This document shows positions 26,140 through 35,054 of a stretch of 64,000 nucleotides of DNA, in pieces. This stretch comes from Leucobacter tenebrionis. GTDB lineage: Bacteria; Actinomycetota; Actinomycetes; Actinomycetales; Microbacteriaceae. The notes beneath the pieces are model-generated. The model searched no databases. It had not been told where the DNA came from and saw only the letters and a list, made by a program, of their open reading frames with translations. Every line of letters starts with the position of its first letter. Position 1 is the first letter of the stretch. A program made the translations under genes and the position numbers. The stretch lies in assembly GCF_019884725.1 (NCBI RefSeq), contig NZ_CP082322.1, positions 3,100,001-3,164,000 of the forward strand, written 5' to 3'.

Positions 26140-27494
26140 CCAGCCGGACGGGGACGGGACAACCCGCTGCCGGGCGGGTCGTCGAATTGCTCGAGCGGGA
26201 GCGCGAGCTCTTCCGACGCAACCACCCGGGCAGTGAGCGGGTCCACCGGGAAGCGCGGCATCTGCTCGGCGGCGTGCCGTTCCACTGGATCCGCGCGTAC
26301 GCCGTGCCGTTCCCCATCGCGGTAGTGCAGGCCGACGGCGCGCATCTCGTCGATGTCGACGGGAACGCGTATCATGACTTCGGTCTCTCCGGCACAGCCG
26401 CGATGGGCGGGCATCATGGATCGCTGCTGCGGGAGATCATGACCGAGCAGGTGCCGGGCCCGGGCGTCGTGACCGGCTGGACGACGGAGGACGCCGGCCC
26501 GGTCGGAGCGCTGCTCGCGGAGCGCTACGCGCTGCCGGTCTGGGAGCTCGCCCTGTCGGCGACCGAGGCGAATCGGGCCGCGATCCGTCTTGCCCGCGCG
26601 ATCACGGATCGCCCGTTCATCATCGCTTTCGGCGGCGCCTACCACGGCTCGCTCGAGGAACTGCACGCCACGGCTCCCGGCAGCGCTCCGGGCGCCGGTG
26701 ACTCGGTGCGAGTGCTGCGTTTCAACGACCCGGAAGGACTCGCGCGAGCGCTCGCGGACCGGCAGGTCGCAGCGGTCATCATGGAACCCGCGCTGACGAA
26801 CGGCGGCGGCGTCGCTCTGCCGGATCCCGAGTTCGTCGCCGCGCTCGGCTCGCTCACCCGCGAGCACGGCACTCTGCTCATCGTCGACGAGACCCAGTCG
26901 GGGGCGGCGGGGTACCGAGGCGCCGGGTACGAGTTCGGTCTGGATCCCGACTTCATCACCCTCGGCAAATCACTCGCGGCCGGGCTTCCGATCGGTGCGG
27001 TCGGCATGCGGCAGTCGCACGCGGACGCCGCAGCGCGGGTGCTCGAAGCTTTCCCGGGAGGCCCCTGGTCGCTGTCGGGGTACGGTGCGACGGTCACGGC
27101 CGGACCGCTCACGCTTCGGGCGGCCCGCCGATACCTCACCGAGGTCATGACCCCTGATGTCTACGACCGCATGAACCAGCTCGCTCAGGAGCTCTCGGTG
27201 CGTTTATCGCAGGTGCTGGCGCGCCTGGAACTGCCCTGGCGGGTGAGCACCCTCGGGGCGATCATCGGTCTCTCGTTCCGGGAGGAGCCCGTGCGAGACG
27301 GCGAAGACGCTCGGGCTCCCGATCCTGTTCCCGGCCTGCGAGACTACCTGTTCATCTCGCTGCTCAACCGGGGTGTACTCGTCGGCAACCTCGGAGGCTA
27401 CGTCGTCGTGAGCCCCACGAACACCGAGCGTGACATCGATGCGATCGTGCATGCGTTCGAGGAGGCGACGAGTCTTCTGCGGGTCGACGAGTGA
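26136..27494 (+). CDS. Class III aminotransferase, glutamate-1-semialdehyde aminomutase-like, second copy
   Basis: The 452-residue protein is a paralogue of that at 20843. Shared features are LALSATEANRAAIRLARAIT, FGGAYHGSLEEL, LLIVDETQSGAAGYRGAG and the PLP lysine (residue 278) in ITLGKSLAAGLPIGAVGM. It begins inside the HyuB stop and ends the operon. Two related aminotransferases flanking a hydantoinase pair suggest two distinct nitrogen-transfer steps or two related substrates. There is no clear terminator in the 76 bases before the convergent iclR-like gene. Confidence 0.88.
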   Translation: MTSRTGTGQPAAGRVVELLERERELFRRNHPGSERVHREARHLLGGVPFHWIRAYAVPFPIAVVQADGAHLVDVDGNAYHDFGLSGTAAMGGHHGSLLREIMTEQVPGPGVVTGWTTEDAGPVGALLAERYALPVWELALSATEANRAAIRLARAITDRPFIIAFGGAYHGSLEELHATAPGSAPGAGDSVRVLRFNDPEGLARALADRQVAAVIMEPALTNGGGVALPDPEFVAALGSLTREHGTLLIVDETQSGAAGYRGAGYEFGLDPDFITLGKSLAAGLPIGAVGMRQSHADAAARVLEAFPGGPWSLSGYGATVTAGPLTLRAARRYLTEVMTPDVYDRMNQLAQELSVRLSQVLARLELPWRVSTLGAIIGLSFREEPVRDGEDARAPDPVPGLRDYLFISLLNRGVLVGNLGGYVVVSPTNTERDIDAIVHAFEEATSLLRVDE

Positions 27495-27570
27495 GCTTCG
27501 GTGCAGCAGTGAGGCTCGGAGGCGAGCAGTGCGACGCGCCGAGACCGAGCACCTCCTTGCGGAAAACGGC

Positions 27571-28290
27571 TCAGCGGTAGCTCTGCGCGATCCGTGCGGC
27601 CGCGTTCTGCAGCGCCGCGACCGCGGCGTCGAGCGGTTCGGGCATGCGGAAGTGCACGATCGCGACCGCGGCCGGGGGCTCGCCCACCAGGCGGAGCGGC
27701 ACGGCGAGACCGGTGACGCCGTCGATCACCTCGTCGTTGCTCGCGGCGTAGCCGTCTCGCTTCGCCCGTTCCGCGGCCTCGCTGAAGACGGGGGAGCCGA
27801 GGCGGGCCTCGCGCTCGGCTGCCGTGAGCGACGACTCGATCGCGTGCCCCGGGGCGCCGAGATGCACGGGGTGGCGCACGCCGGGGTTGCGGGAGATCGT
27901 CGCGGCGACGTTGGAGGGTTCGACCGTCACGAGGGTCACGACCTCGTCGGCGTCGAGCAAGGTGAGGAACGCGGTCATGCCGAGTTCGTAGGCGAGCTCG
28001 GTCACCACGGGCATCGCAGCGGTGTGGAGCGCGGGGGCCACGCCGTGCGAGAGCACGGTGAGCTTCGGGCCGAGGCGGATGCGGCCCGCGTCGTCTCGGG
28101 CGACGAAGCGGCGCTGTTCGAGGGTGCGGAGGATGCGGTACGCGTTGGAGCGGTGGATCCCCAGGCCCTCGGCGAGCTCGTTGATCGTGAGGGGCGTCTC
28201 GGCCTCGGCCAGCAGCTCGAGCGCCTGAAGTCCTCGGGAAAGGGTCTGCGAGCCCGCAGCCGCAGGTCCCTTCGCGGGCGAATTTTCCAT
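27571..28290 (-). CDS. IclR family transcriptional regulator
   Basis: The 239-residue regulator has an N-terminal winged helix (LELLAEAETPLTINELAEGL, GIHRSNAYRILRTLEQRRFV) and a C-terminal IclR ligand domain (GMTAFLTLLDADEVVTLVTV, HPVHLGAPGHAIESSL, RDGYAASNDEVIDGVTGLAV). It is divergent from the flavoprotein hydroxylase gene at 28431 and probably controls it in response to an aromatic ligand, a common role for this family. Inverted repeats lie between the two genes. Confidence 0.94.
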   Translation of the reverse strand: MENSPAKGPAAAGSQTLSRGLQALELLAEAETPLTINELAEGLGIHRSNAYRILRTLEQRRFVARDDAGRIRLGPKLTVLSHGVAPALHTAAMPVVTELAYELGMTAFLTLLDADEVVTLVTVEPSNVAATISRNPGVRHPVHLGAPGHAIESSLTAAEREARLGSPVFSEAAERAKRDGYAASNDEVIDGVTGLAVPLRLVGEPPAAVAIVHFRMPEPLDAAVAALQNAAARIAQSYR

Positions 28291-28364
28291 GGGGCATATT
28301 CTTCCGTAGGAATTGTTTGCGCGCGGTGTTGTGCGATCGCGCGCCGCGGTTTATTCTTACTGTG

Positions 28365-28397
28365 CGATATTCAAACTTGATGTTCAAATATCGAACA
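28365..28397. promoter_or_regulatory. Candidate IclR operator in the divergent promoter region
   Basis: TGTTC at 28381-28385 and GAACA at 28393-28397 form an inverted repeat with a 7-base AT-rich spacer. A wider pair, GATATT near 28366 and AATATC ending at 28392, overlaps it. TTCAAA occurs twice. The AT-rich character stands out from the surrounding sequence. GAGGAG at 28420-28425 is the ribosome-binding site of the hydroxylase gene. Confidence 0.5.
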
Positions 28398-28430
28398 TCG
28401 TGAGCATGGCCCGCTCAGTGAGGAGAAACA

Positions 28431-30332
28431 GTGCAGTTCCACCACCACGGATACGTCTCGACCGATCCCCGTGTCCAGCCGGCAGCAGGGGTCGGCCTCG
28501 ACCGACCCGAGGAGCTCCCGGCCGAGATCGACGTGCTGATCGTGGGATCCGGCCCCGCCGGCATCACGGCGGCGGCGCAGCTCGCCCAGTTCCCCAATGT
28601 CGTCACCCGCACGATCGAGCGCCGCGACGGCCGTCTCGTCCTCGGACAGGCCGACGGCATCCAGGCGCGCAGCGTCGAGACCTTCCAGGCCTTCGGATTC
28701 GCCGAGGAGATCATCAAGGAGGCCTACCGCATCACCGAGACGGCCTTCTGGAACCCCGATCCCGAGAACCCCGAGAACATCGTGCGCACGGGCTTCACCC
28801 CCGACGATCCGCAGGGCATCAGCGAGTTCCCCCACCTCATCGTCAACCAGGCCCGCGTCATCGACTACTTCGCCGAGTACGCCCGCCGCGCCCCCGCTCG
28901 CGGAGACGTCGACTACGGCTACGAGTTCGTCGGGCTCGAGGTCGGCGAGGGCGAGTACCCCGTCGAGGTGACGCTGCGCCGGGTCTCCGGCTACAGCGGG
29001 GCCGGCATCAACACCGTCGACTCCAAGATCTCGACCGGCGAAGAGTTCACCGTGCGCGCGAAGTACGTGATCGGCGCCGACGGCGCGCGGTCGAACGTGC
29101 GCCGCTCCATCGGCGGATCCCTGCAGGGCAGCGCCTCGCTGCACGCCTGGGGGGTCATGGACGTGCTGCCGCGCACCGACTTCCCCGACATCCGCAAGAA
29201 GTGCATCATCAACTCCGAGGCCGGCTCGATCCTGCACATCCCGCGCGAGGGCAACCACCTCTGCCGCATCTACGTCGATCTCGGCGAGACCGACGAGAAC
29301 GACGGCGGCAAGGTGCGCAACACCCCGCTCGAAGACGTCATCGCGCAGGCGAACGCGATCCTGCACCCCTACACCCTCGAGGTGCGCGACGTGCCCTGGC
29401 ACAGCGTCTACGAGGTCGCTCACCGCCTCACCGACCGCTTCGACGACGCCGCGACCTCGCCCGACGGCAAGGGGCGCGTGTTCCTGATGGGCGACGCCTG
29501 CCACACGCACAGCGCCAAGGCGGGCCAGGGCATGAACGTCTCGATGCAGGACGGCTGGAACCTCGGCTGGAAGCTCGGCTACGTGCTCGAGGGCCGCAGC
29601 CCCGACTCGCTGCTGAAGACCTACTCCGACGAGCGGCAGGTCGCCGCGAAGAACCTCATCGACTTCGACCTCGAGTGGTCGACGCTGATGGCGAAGAAGC
29701 CCGAGGAGTTCGACTCGCCGTCGCAGCTGCGCGACTTCTACGTGCAGACTGCCGAGTTCCCCGCCGGCTTCATGACCGAGTACGAGCAGTCGATGCTGAC
29801 GGGGGGCAAGGAGCACCAGGCGCTCGCCGCCGGCTTCCCGATCGGCAAGCGATTCAAGTCGGTCATGACCACTCGCGTCGCCGACGCCGTCGACATCCAC
29901 ATCGGCCACCACCACCGCTCGGACGGGCGGTTCCGCGTCTACGCGTTCGCCGACGCCTCGGGCGAGCGGCTCGCGCGCTGGGCCGAGTGGCTGCGCACCG
30001 CCGACGAGTCGCCCATCAAGCGGTTCACGCCCGAGGGCGCCGACATCGACGCGATCTTCGACGTGAAGGCGATCATGCAGCAGGAGCACCACGACGTCGA
30101 CATCATGGCGCTCGACGAGCTCTTCCGTCCGCTCTCGGGTCCGTTCCAGCTGGTCGACTACGAGAAGATCTACGCCGCGAAGCCCGGCGATGACATCTTC
30201 GACCAGCGCGAGGTCGACCGCGACGGCGCCGTGGTCGTGGTGCGCCCCGACCAGTACGTCTCGGCGATCCTGCCCCTCGACGCCCCCGAGCAGCTCGGCA
30301 CGTACTTCGAGTCGCTGCTGCTCGAGCAGTAG
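28431..30332 (+). CDS. FAD-binding aromatic hydroxylase (phenol 2-monooxygenase / 3-hydroxybenzoate 4-monooxygenase type)
   Basis: The 633-residue flavoprotein matches the length of phenol hydroxylase-type enzymes. It has FAD-binding VLIVGSGPAGITAAAQLA (GSGPAG at 39-44), the motif YVIGADGARSNVRRSIGGSL, and the flavin-contacting FLMGDACHTHSAKAGQGMNV with SMQDGWNLGWKLGYVLEG. A C-terminal thioredoxin-like domain ends in SAILPLDAPEQLGTYFESLL. It should add a hydroxyl group ortho or para to an existing one using NADPH and oxygen. GTG 28431 follows a good ribosome-binding site. Confidence 0.93.
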   Translation: MQFHHHGYVSTDPRVQPAAGVGLDRPEELPAEIDVLIVGSGPAGITAAAQLAQFPNVVTRTIERRDGRLVLGQADGIQARSVETFQAFGFAEEIIKEAYRITETAFWNPDPENPENIVRTGFTPDDPQGISEFPHLIVNQARVIDYFAEYARRAPARGDVDYGYEFVGLEVGEGEYPVEVTLRRVSGYSGAGINTVDSKISTGEEFTVRAKYVIGADGARSNVRRSIGGSLQGSASLHAWGVMDVLPRTDFPDIRKKCIINSEAGSILHIPREGNHLCRIYVDLGETDENDGGKVRNTPLEDVIAQANAILHPYTLEVRDVPWHSVYEVAHRLTDRFDDAATSPDGKGRVFLMGDACHTHSAKAGQGMNVSMQDGWNLGWKLGYVLEGRSPDSLLKTYSDERQVAAKNLIDFDLEWSTLMAKKPEEFDSPSQLRDFYVQTAEFPAGFMTEYEQSMLTGGKEHQALAAGFPIGKRFKSVMTTRVADAVDIHIGHHHRSDGRFRVYAFADASGERLARWAEWLRTADESPIKRFTPEGADIDAIFDVKAIMQQEHHDVDIMALDELFRPLSGPFQLVDYEKIYAAKPGDDIFDQREVDRDGAVVVVRPDQYVSAILPLDAPEQLGTYFESLLLEQ

Positions 30333-30380
30333 ACGGATAGGCTCGAAGGGAGTACATCGAAGTCCACGAAGGGAATGCAC

Positions 30381-31466
30381 ATGGTCTACCGGGTTCAAGG
30401 CGTCGTGGTGCGCGAGAAGAACGCTCCTGCGACGATCGAGACGATCATCGTCCCCGAGCCGGGGCCGGGCGAGGTCGTGGTCGACGTGCTCACCTGCGGC
30501 GTGTGCCACACCGACTACCACTACCAGCAGGGCGGTATCGGCGACGAGTTCCCGTACCTGCTCGGGCACGAGTCGACGGCGCGGGTCGCGGTGGTCGGCG
30601 AGGGCGTGACCGAGGTCGCGGTGGGGGATCGGGTGATCCTGAACTGGCGGGCCGTGTGCGGACAGTGCCGCGCGTGCGCGAAGGGGCAGCCGCAGTACTG
30701 CTTCGCGACGCACAACGCGGCGCAGAAGATGACGCTCGAGGACGGCACGGAGCTGTCGGCGGCGCTCGGGATCGGCTCGTTCGCCGAGAAGACGCTCGTG
30801 GCCGCCGGCCAGTGCACGAAGATCGACGAGGAGTCCGACGCGGCGGCGGTCGGATTGCTGGGCTGCGGCATCATGGCCGGGATCGGCGCGGCCATCAACA
30901 CCGGTGAGATCAAGCGCGGCGAGTCGGTCGCGGTGATCGGCTGCGGCGGCGTCGGCACTGCGGCGATCGCCGGCGCGCAGCTCGCGGGGGCGACGACGAT
31001 CGTCGCGGTCGACATCGACGACGCGAAGCTCGAGCAGGCGAAGCGCTTCGGTGCGACGCACACCGTGAACTCGCGGACGACCGACCCGGTCGAGGCGATC
31101 CAGAACCTCACGGGCGGGTTCGGAGCCGACGTGGTGATCGACGCGGTAGGCCGCCCCGAGACGTACCGTCAGGCGTTCTACGCCCGCGATCTCGCGGGCC
31201 GCGTGGTGCTCGTGGGGGTGCCGACGCCCGAGATGACCCTCGAACTGCCGCTGCTCGACGTGTTCGGGCGGGGCGGATCGCTGAAGTCGTCGTGGTACGG
31301 CGACTGCCTGCCGAGCCGCGACTTCCAGATGCTCATCGACCAGTACAAGCTGGGGCGCCTCGACCTCGAGGGCTTCGTCACGGAGCGCATCGGGCTCGGC
31401 GACGTCGAGGAGGCGTTCGGCAAGATGGCCGCAGGCAACGTGCTGCGCTCGGTGGTCGTGCTGTGA
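30381..31466 (+). CDS. S-(hydroxymethyl)mycothiol dehydrogenase (mycothiol-dependent formaldehyde dehydrogenase)
   Basis: This 361-residue zinc-dependent alcohol dehydrogenase has catalytic zinc ligands in [10 protein letters not shown] (Cys42) and LGHES (His63), a structural zinc site [15 protein letters not shown], and the NAD fold [40 protein letters not shown] is typical of the mycothiol-linked enzyme. It oxidises the formaldehyde-mycothiol adduct, detoxifying formaldehyde. ATG 30381 is preferred to ATG 30375 because GAAGGGA ends at 30374. It overlaps the metallo-hydrolase gene that usually accompanies this enzyme. Confidence 0.93.
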   Translation: MVYRVQGVVVREKNAPATIETIIVPEPGPGEVVVDVLTCGVCHTDYHYQQGGIGDEFPYLLGHESTARVAVVGEGVTEVAVGDRVILNWRAVCGQCRACAKGQPQYCFATHNAAQKMTLEDGTELSAALGIGSFAEKTLVAAGQCTKIDEESDAAAVGLLGCGIMAGIGAAINTGEIKRGESVAVIGCGGVGTAAIAGAQLAGATTIVAVDIDDAKLEQAKRFGATHTVNSRTTDPVEAIQNLTGGFGADVVIDAVGRPETYRQAFYARDLAGRVVLVGVPTPEMTLELPLLDVFGRGGSLKSSWYGDCLPSRDFQMLIDQYKLGRLDLEGFVTERIGLGDVEEAFGKMAAGNVLRSVVVL

Positions 31467-32122
31467 GCAGGGTCGAGACCGTCGCGACCGGGGCTGCGGG
31501 CGCCCGGATCGAGCGCCTGGTCACGAGCGGCACCTTCTCGCTCGACGGCGGCACCTGGGATGTCGACAACAACGTGTGGATCGTGGGCGACGACGCCGAG
31601 GCGATCGTGATCGATCCGGCGCACGATGCCGCCGCGGTCGCCGCCGCGGTGGGGGATCGCCGGGTGCACGTGATCCTGCTCACCCACGGGCACGACGACC
31701 ACATCCGTGCTGCGCGGGAGGCGGCGGATCTGCTGGGTGCGCCGCTGTGTCTGAACCCCGCGGACCGGATGCTCTGGGACGCGGTCTACGACGACGCACC
31801 CGACCGCGAGATCCTGAACGGCGACACGTTCAAGGTGGCCGGGGAGCGGCTGTACGCTCGTTACACGCCGGGCCACTCGCCCGGCTCCACCTGCTTCGTC
31901 TCGCCGACGCTCGGCGCCGTCTTCACCGGCGACACACTGTTCCAGGGCGGACCGGGTGCGACCGGTCGTTCGTACAGCGACTTCCCGACGATCATCGATT
32001 CGATCCGCCGCGAGCTGCTCACGCTCCCCGAGGAGACCGCGGTGTACACCGGCCACGGCGACAGCACCACGATCGGGGCCGAGAAGCCGCACCTCGACGA
32101 GTGGATCGCACGCGGGCACTGA
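31463..32122 (+). CDS. MBL-fold metallo-hydrolase, partner of the mycothiol dehydrogenase
   Basis: The 219-residue hydrolase starts at GTG 31463 inside the previous stop. The zinc motif HxHxDH is at residues 75-80 (LLTHGHDDH), with [23 protein letters not shown] and a final [11 protein letters not shown] completing the glyoxalase II-like metal site. Genes of this type regularly follow the mycothiol-dependent formaldehyde dehydrogenase; a role in hydrolysing the resulting thioester (S-formylmycothiol) is a reasonable but unproven idea. Confidence 0.9.
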   Translation: MSRVETVATGAAGARIERLVTSGTFSLDGGTWDVDNNVWIVGDDAEAIVIDPAHDAAAVAAAVGDRRVHVILLTHGHDDHIRAAREAADLLGAPLCLNPADRMLWDAVYDDAPDREILNGDTFKVAGERLYARYTPGHSPGSTCFVSPTLGAVFTGDTLFQGGPGATGRSYSDFPTIIDSIRRELLTLPEETAVYTGHGDSTTIGAEKPHLDEWIARGH

Positions 32123-32132
32123 ACGGAGCTGC

Positions 32133-33272
32133 ATGACCGAGAAGGATCGGCCGTTCGAGCGCATCGTCGTCGGCGGCGGTGCGATGGGCTTGGCGACCGC
32201 GTGGCAGCTCGCGCAGCGCGGCGTGCGGGTCGTGATGCTCGAGCGATTCGAGCCCGGGCATACCCGCGGTGCGTCCCATGGAGCCACGCGCAACATGAAC
32301 AACGCCTACGCCGAGGCGCACTATCTCGACCTCTACGACGACTCGCTGCGGCTCTACCGCGAGCTCGAGCGGCGGTCCGGGCGCGAACTGCTGGCGCTGC
32401 GGGGCCTGGTGACCCACGGTGACGAGCGCAAGGTGCTGAGCGCGTACGAGGCGCTGCGCGCACGCGGAGCAGCCGCCGAGATGGTGAGCGCCGCGACGGC
32501 CCGCGAGCGGTGGCCCGGCCTGCGCTTCGACACGGACGCGCTCGTGAACCGGGAGGCCGGGCGCATCGACGCGGCCGCCACCCTCGAGACGCTCGATGCG
32601 CTCGCGCGGAGCGCGGGCGCCGAACTGCTCTACGGCCATCGGGTGCTCGGGATCGAGCCCGGATCCCCGGGCGTGGTGGTGCACGCCGAGGCCGCCGACG
32701 GCGAGCGGATCGAGTTCTCGGCCGATGGCGCGGTCGTCGCGGCCGGGGCCTGGACCGAGTCTCTGCTGGGAGACCTCGTGGAGCTGCCGCGGCTCACCGT
32801 CACCGAGGAGCACCCTGCGCACTTCGCGATCAAGCCCGGCTTCGAGGGCGCCGACTGGCCGTCCTTCAACCACTTCCTCCACGCGTCCGGCCCGCAGGGC
32901 AACCGCGGCAACGTCTACGGCATGCTCACGCCGGGCGAGGGGGTGAAGGTCGGTTTTCATGCGACGGGGGAGCGGATCGACCCCGACGCACGCCCCTTCC
33001 GCGCCACCGACGAGGCGCGCAGCCGACTGCGCGAGCACGTGTCGGAGTGGTTTCCCGGCCTCGATCCCGATTCCGCCCAGGAGATCAGCTGCACCTACAC
33101 GTCGACCGAGAGCGAGCGCTTCGTGCTCGACCGCAGCGGCGCGCTCACCGTGGGCGCGGGCTTCTCGGGCCAGGGCTTCAAGTTCGTGCCAGCCATCGGC
33201 CGGGTGCTGGCCGACGCGACGATGGGCGACGCGCTGCCGCCCGCGGCTTTTCGCATCGCCGCGCACGGGTGA
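32133..33272 (+). CDS. FAD-dependent N-methyl amino acid oxidase (monomeric sarcosine oxidase / SolA type)
   Basis: The 379-residue flavoprotein begins with IVVGGGAMGLATAWQLAQRG (FAD fold, residues 11-30) and HTRGASHGATRNMNNAY. The covalent-flavin cysteine of this family is visible as Cys320 in ISCTYTSTESERFVLDR, and GAGFSGQGFKFVPAIGRVLA follows. Enzymes of this type oxidise N-methyl amino acids, giving formaldehyde and hydrogen peroxide. That fits its position ten bases after a formaldehyde detoxification pair. The exact substrate is not determined. Confidence 0.9.
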   Translation: MTEKDRPFERIVVGGGAMGLATAWQLAQRGVRVVMLERFEPGHTRGASHGATRNMNNAYAEAHYLDLYDDSLRLYRELERRSGRELLALRGLVTHGDERKVLSAYEALRARGAAAEMVSAATARERWPGLRFDTDALVNREAGRIDAAATLETLDALARSAGAELLYGHRVLGIEPGSPGVVVHAEAADGERIEFSADGAVVAAGAWTESLLGDLVELPRLTVTEEHPAHFAIKPGFEGADWPSFNHFLHASGPQGNRGNVYGMLTPGEGVKVGFHATGERIDPDARPFRATDEARSRLREHVSEWFPGLDPDSAQEISCTYTSTESERFVLDRSGALTVGAGFSGQGFKFVPAIGRVLADATMGDALPPAAFRIAAHG

Positions 33273-33289
33273 GGCGCCGCCGCGCCCCC

Positions 33290-33361
33290 AACTTCGGATC
33301 TCGCCCCTCCTTCGGACGGTTTCCCGCGATTCCATCCGAATAACGGGCGAGCTCCGAAGTT
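33290..33361. repeat. Long inverted repeat between convergent genes
   Basis: Seventeen-base arms lie at 33290-33306 (AACTTCGGATCTCGCCC) and 33345-33361 (GGGCGAGCTCCGAAGTT), with one mismatch and a 38-base interior. It lies just after the SolA-like gene. Confidence 0.8.
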
Positions 33362-33408
33362 CGGACGGCGGTTCCTTCGGCAGGCTCGGGGATCTCCCCA
33401 AACGCGAG

Positions 33409-33440
33409 CGGCCCCGGGGACCGTGAGATCCCCGGGGCCG
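33409..33440. terminator. Bidirectional terminator-like hairpin
   Basis: A perfect 12-base-pair stem, CGGCCCCGGGGA at 33409-33420 with TCCCCGGGGCCG at 33429-33440, has an 8-base loop. It is midway between the convergent SolA-like and aldehyde dehydrogenase genes, with no T tract. Confidence 0.75.
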
Positions 33441-33471
33441 CCGTCTGTGCGAAGCTGATGTCGCCGCGAGC

Positions 33472-34827
33472 CTACTTCGCCGCGAAGCGGAAGAGCTTCT
33501 TGTTGGCGAACTCGAGCATGCCGACCTTGCCGAGCTCGCGTCCGTAGCCCGACTTCTTCACGCCGCCGAAGGGCACGTCAGCGCCCTCGAGGCCGGCGGC
33601 GCCGATGAACACCATGCCCACGTCGAGCTGGTTGCCGACCTGCTCCGCGCGCTCGAGATCGTCGCAGATCACGACGGAACCGAGGCCGTAGGGCGAGGAG
33701 TTGGCGAGCTCGATCGCCTCCTCGTCGCTCGACACCTTGTAGAGCTGCGCGACCGGGCCGAAGAGCTCCTGGCTGTAGACGTCCATCGAGGGCGTGATGC
33801 CCGACAGCACGGTCGGCTTGTAGAGGTTGCCCTCGGGGTTGTTGTCTCCCACGAGCACCTCGGCACCCTGGTCGATCGCACCCTGCACCTGCGTGGTGAG
33901 GGTCTTGGTGGCCTGAGCCGACGACAGCGGGCCGAAGTCGTCGCCGTAGCTCTGCCCGCCGATCGCCGCGACGAACTTCTCCTTGAACTCGTCGAAGTAC
34001 TTGTCCATGACCACGATGCGCTTGGAGCCGTTGCAGGCCTGACCGGTGTTCTCCATGCGACCGCCCACGGCGTGCTCGACCGCGTGGTCGAGATCGTCGG
34101 TGTCGAGCACCAGGAACACGTCCGAGCCGCCCAGCTCGAGCACGCACTTCTTCAGTGCGCGGCCGGCCTGCTCGGCGACGATCGCGCCCGCGCGCTCCGA
34201 GCCGGTCAGCGAGACGCCCTGGATGCGGTCGTCGGCGATGATGCCCTCGATCTGCTCGTGCGTCGCGAACACGTTCACGTAGGCGCCCTCGGGGAAGCCC
34301 GCGTCGCGGAAGAGCTTCTCGAGCGCGAGAGCGGACTCGGGGCACTGCGCGGCGTGCTTCAGGATGATGGTGTTGCCGAGGATCAGGTTCGGCACCGCGA
34401 AGCGGGCGACCTGGTAGTACGGGTAGTTCCACGGCATGATGCCGAGGATCACGCCGGTGCCCTGGAAGCGGAGGAAGGTCTTCAGGCCGTCCTCGACCTC
34501 GAGCTCCTCATCGGCCAGCCACTTCTCGGCGTTGTCGGCGAATGCCGCGGTGATGGCGCCGGAGAACTCCGCCTCGCCGACGGACTGGTCGAGCGGCTTG
34601 CCCATCTCGCGATTGATGATCGCGCCCAGCTCGTCCTTACGCTCCTCGAAGAGCTCGGCAGCGCGCTTCGCCAGCGCGGCTCGCTCGGCGACCGTGGTCT
34701 TCCGAGCCCATTCCTTGTAGGCCTTCTGAGCCGAAGCCAGGCCGGCCTCGATCTCTTCGGCCGTCGCGTCGGGGTACTCGGCGACGGTCTCGCCCGTGGC
34801 CGGATTGATTACGGCGAAGGTGCCCAT
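33472..34827 (-). CDS. NAD(P)-dependent aldehyde dehydrogenase, succinate-semialdehyde dehydrogenase type
   Basis: The 451-residue enzyme starts at ATG 34827, preceded by AAGGAG; an upstream in-frame start would add 19 residues. Catalytic residues are Cys265 (NTGQACNGSKR), Glu231 (VLELGGSDVFLV) and Asn134 (GIMPWNYPYYQ). The length is near that of the shorter GabD1-like branch. It probably oxidises succinate semialdehyde or a related aldehyde, consistent with a nearby amino acid permease. It is divergent from that permease gene. Confidence 0.92.
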   Translation of the reverse strand: MGTFAVINPATGETVAEYPDATAEEIEAGLASAQKAYKEWARKTTVAERAALAKRAAELFEERKDELGAIINREMGKPLDQSVGEAEFSGAITAAFADNAEKWLADEELEVEDGLKTFLRFQGTGVILGIMPWNYPYYQVARFAVPNLILGNTIILKHAAQCPESALALEKLFRDAGFPEGAYVNVFATHEQIEGIIADDRIQGVSLTGSERAGAIVAEQAGRALKKCVLELGGSDVFLVLDTDDLDHAVEHAVGGRMENTGQACNGSKRIVVMDKYFDEFKEKFVAAIGGQSYGDDFGPLSSAQATKTLTTQVQGAIDQGAEVLVGDNNPEGNLYKPTVLSGITPSMDVYSQELFGPVAQLYKVSSDEEAIELANSSPYGLGSVVICDDLERAEQVGNQLDVGMVFIGAAGLEGADVPFGGVKKSGYGRELGKVGMLEFANKKLFRFAAK

Positions 34828-34889
34828 AGATGACTCACTCCTTAGTGACGTTCGTCGGGTGTCGGACACTGCCAAGTCTGGCACACCTC

Positions 34890-34960
34890 GGTGCCCAGCA
34901 CTAGCGCGGGCACCGACGTTTTCGCGTTGCTCAATCGAAGTTGAGGTATCGATCTCGATA
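34890..34960. promoter_or_regulatory. Hairpin and palindrome in the divergent region before aldehyde dehydrogenase and APC permease
   Basis: GGTGCCC (34890-34896) pairs with GGGCACC (34908-34914). TATCGA-TC-TCGATA at 34947-34960 is a perfect inverted repeat in an AT-richer patch. One may be an operator controlling the divergent pair. No regulator gene is adjacent, and I cannot place promoters with certainty. Confidence 0.4.
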
Positions 34961-35054
34961 GTGCATGGGTCTGAAAGCTGCGGAATCAGCGTAATAGACT
35001 GATGTTCGCAACGGGGCCGCCGGATCCAGCCCGATCATTCCACGACGGGATCCG

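Noticed and set aside
27430-28380. A 316-codon plus-strand frame across the iclR-like gene
   Set aside because: The minus strand encodes a complete IclR protein of normal length; the plus frame has no family features.
28371-31061. An 896-codon open frame on the minus strand
   Set aside because: It is the complement of the hydroxylase and mycothiol dehydrogenase genes, both of which carry clear catalytic motifs.
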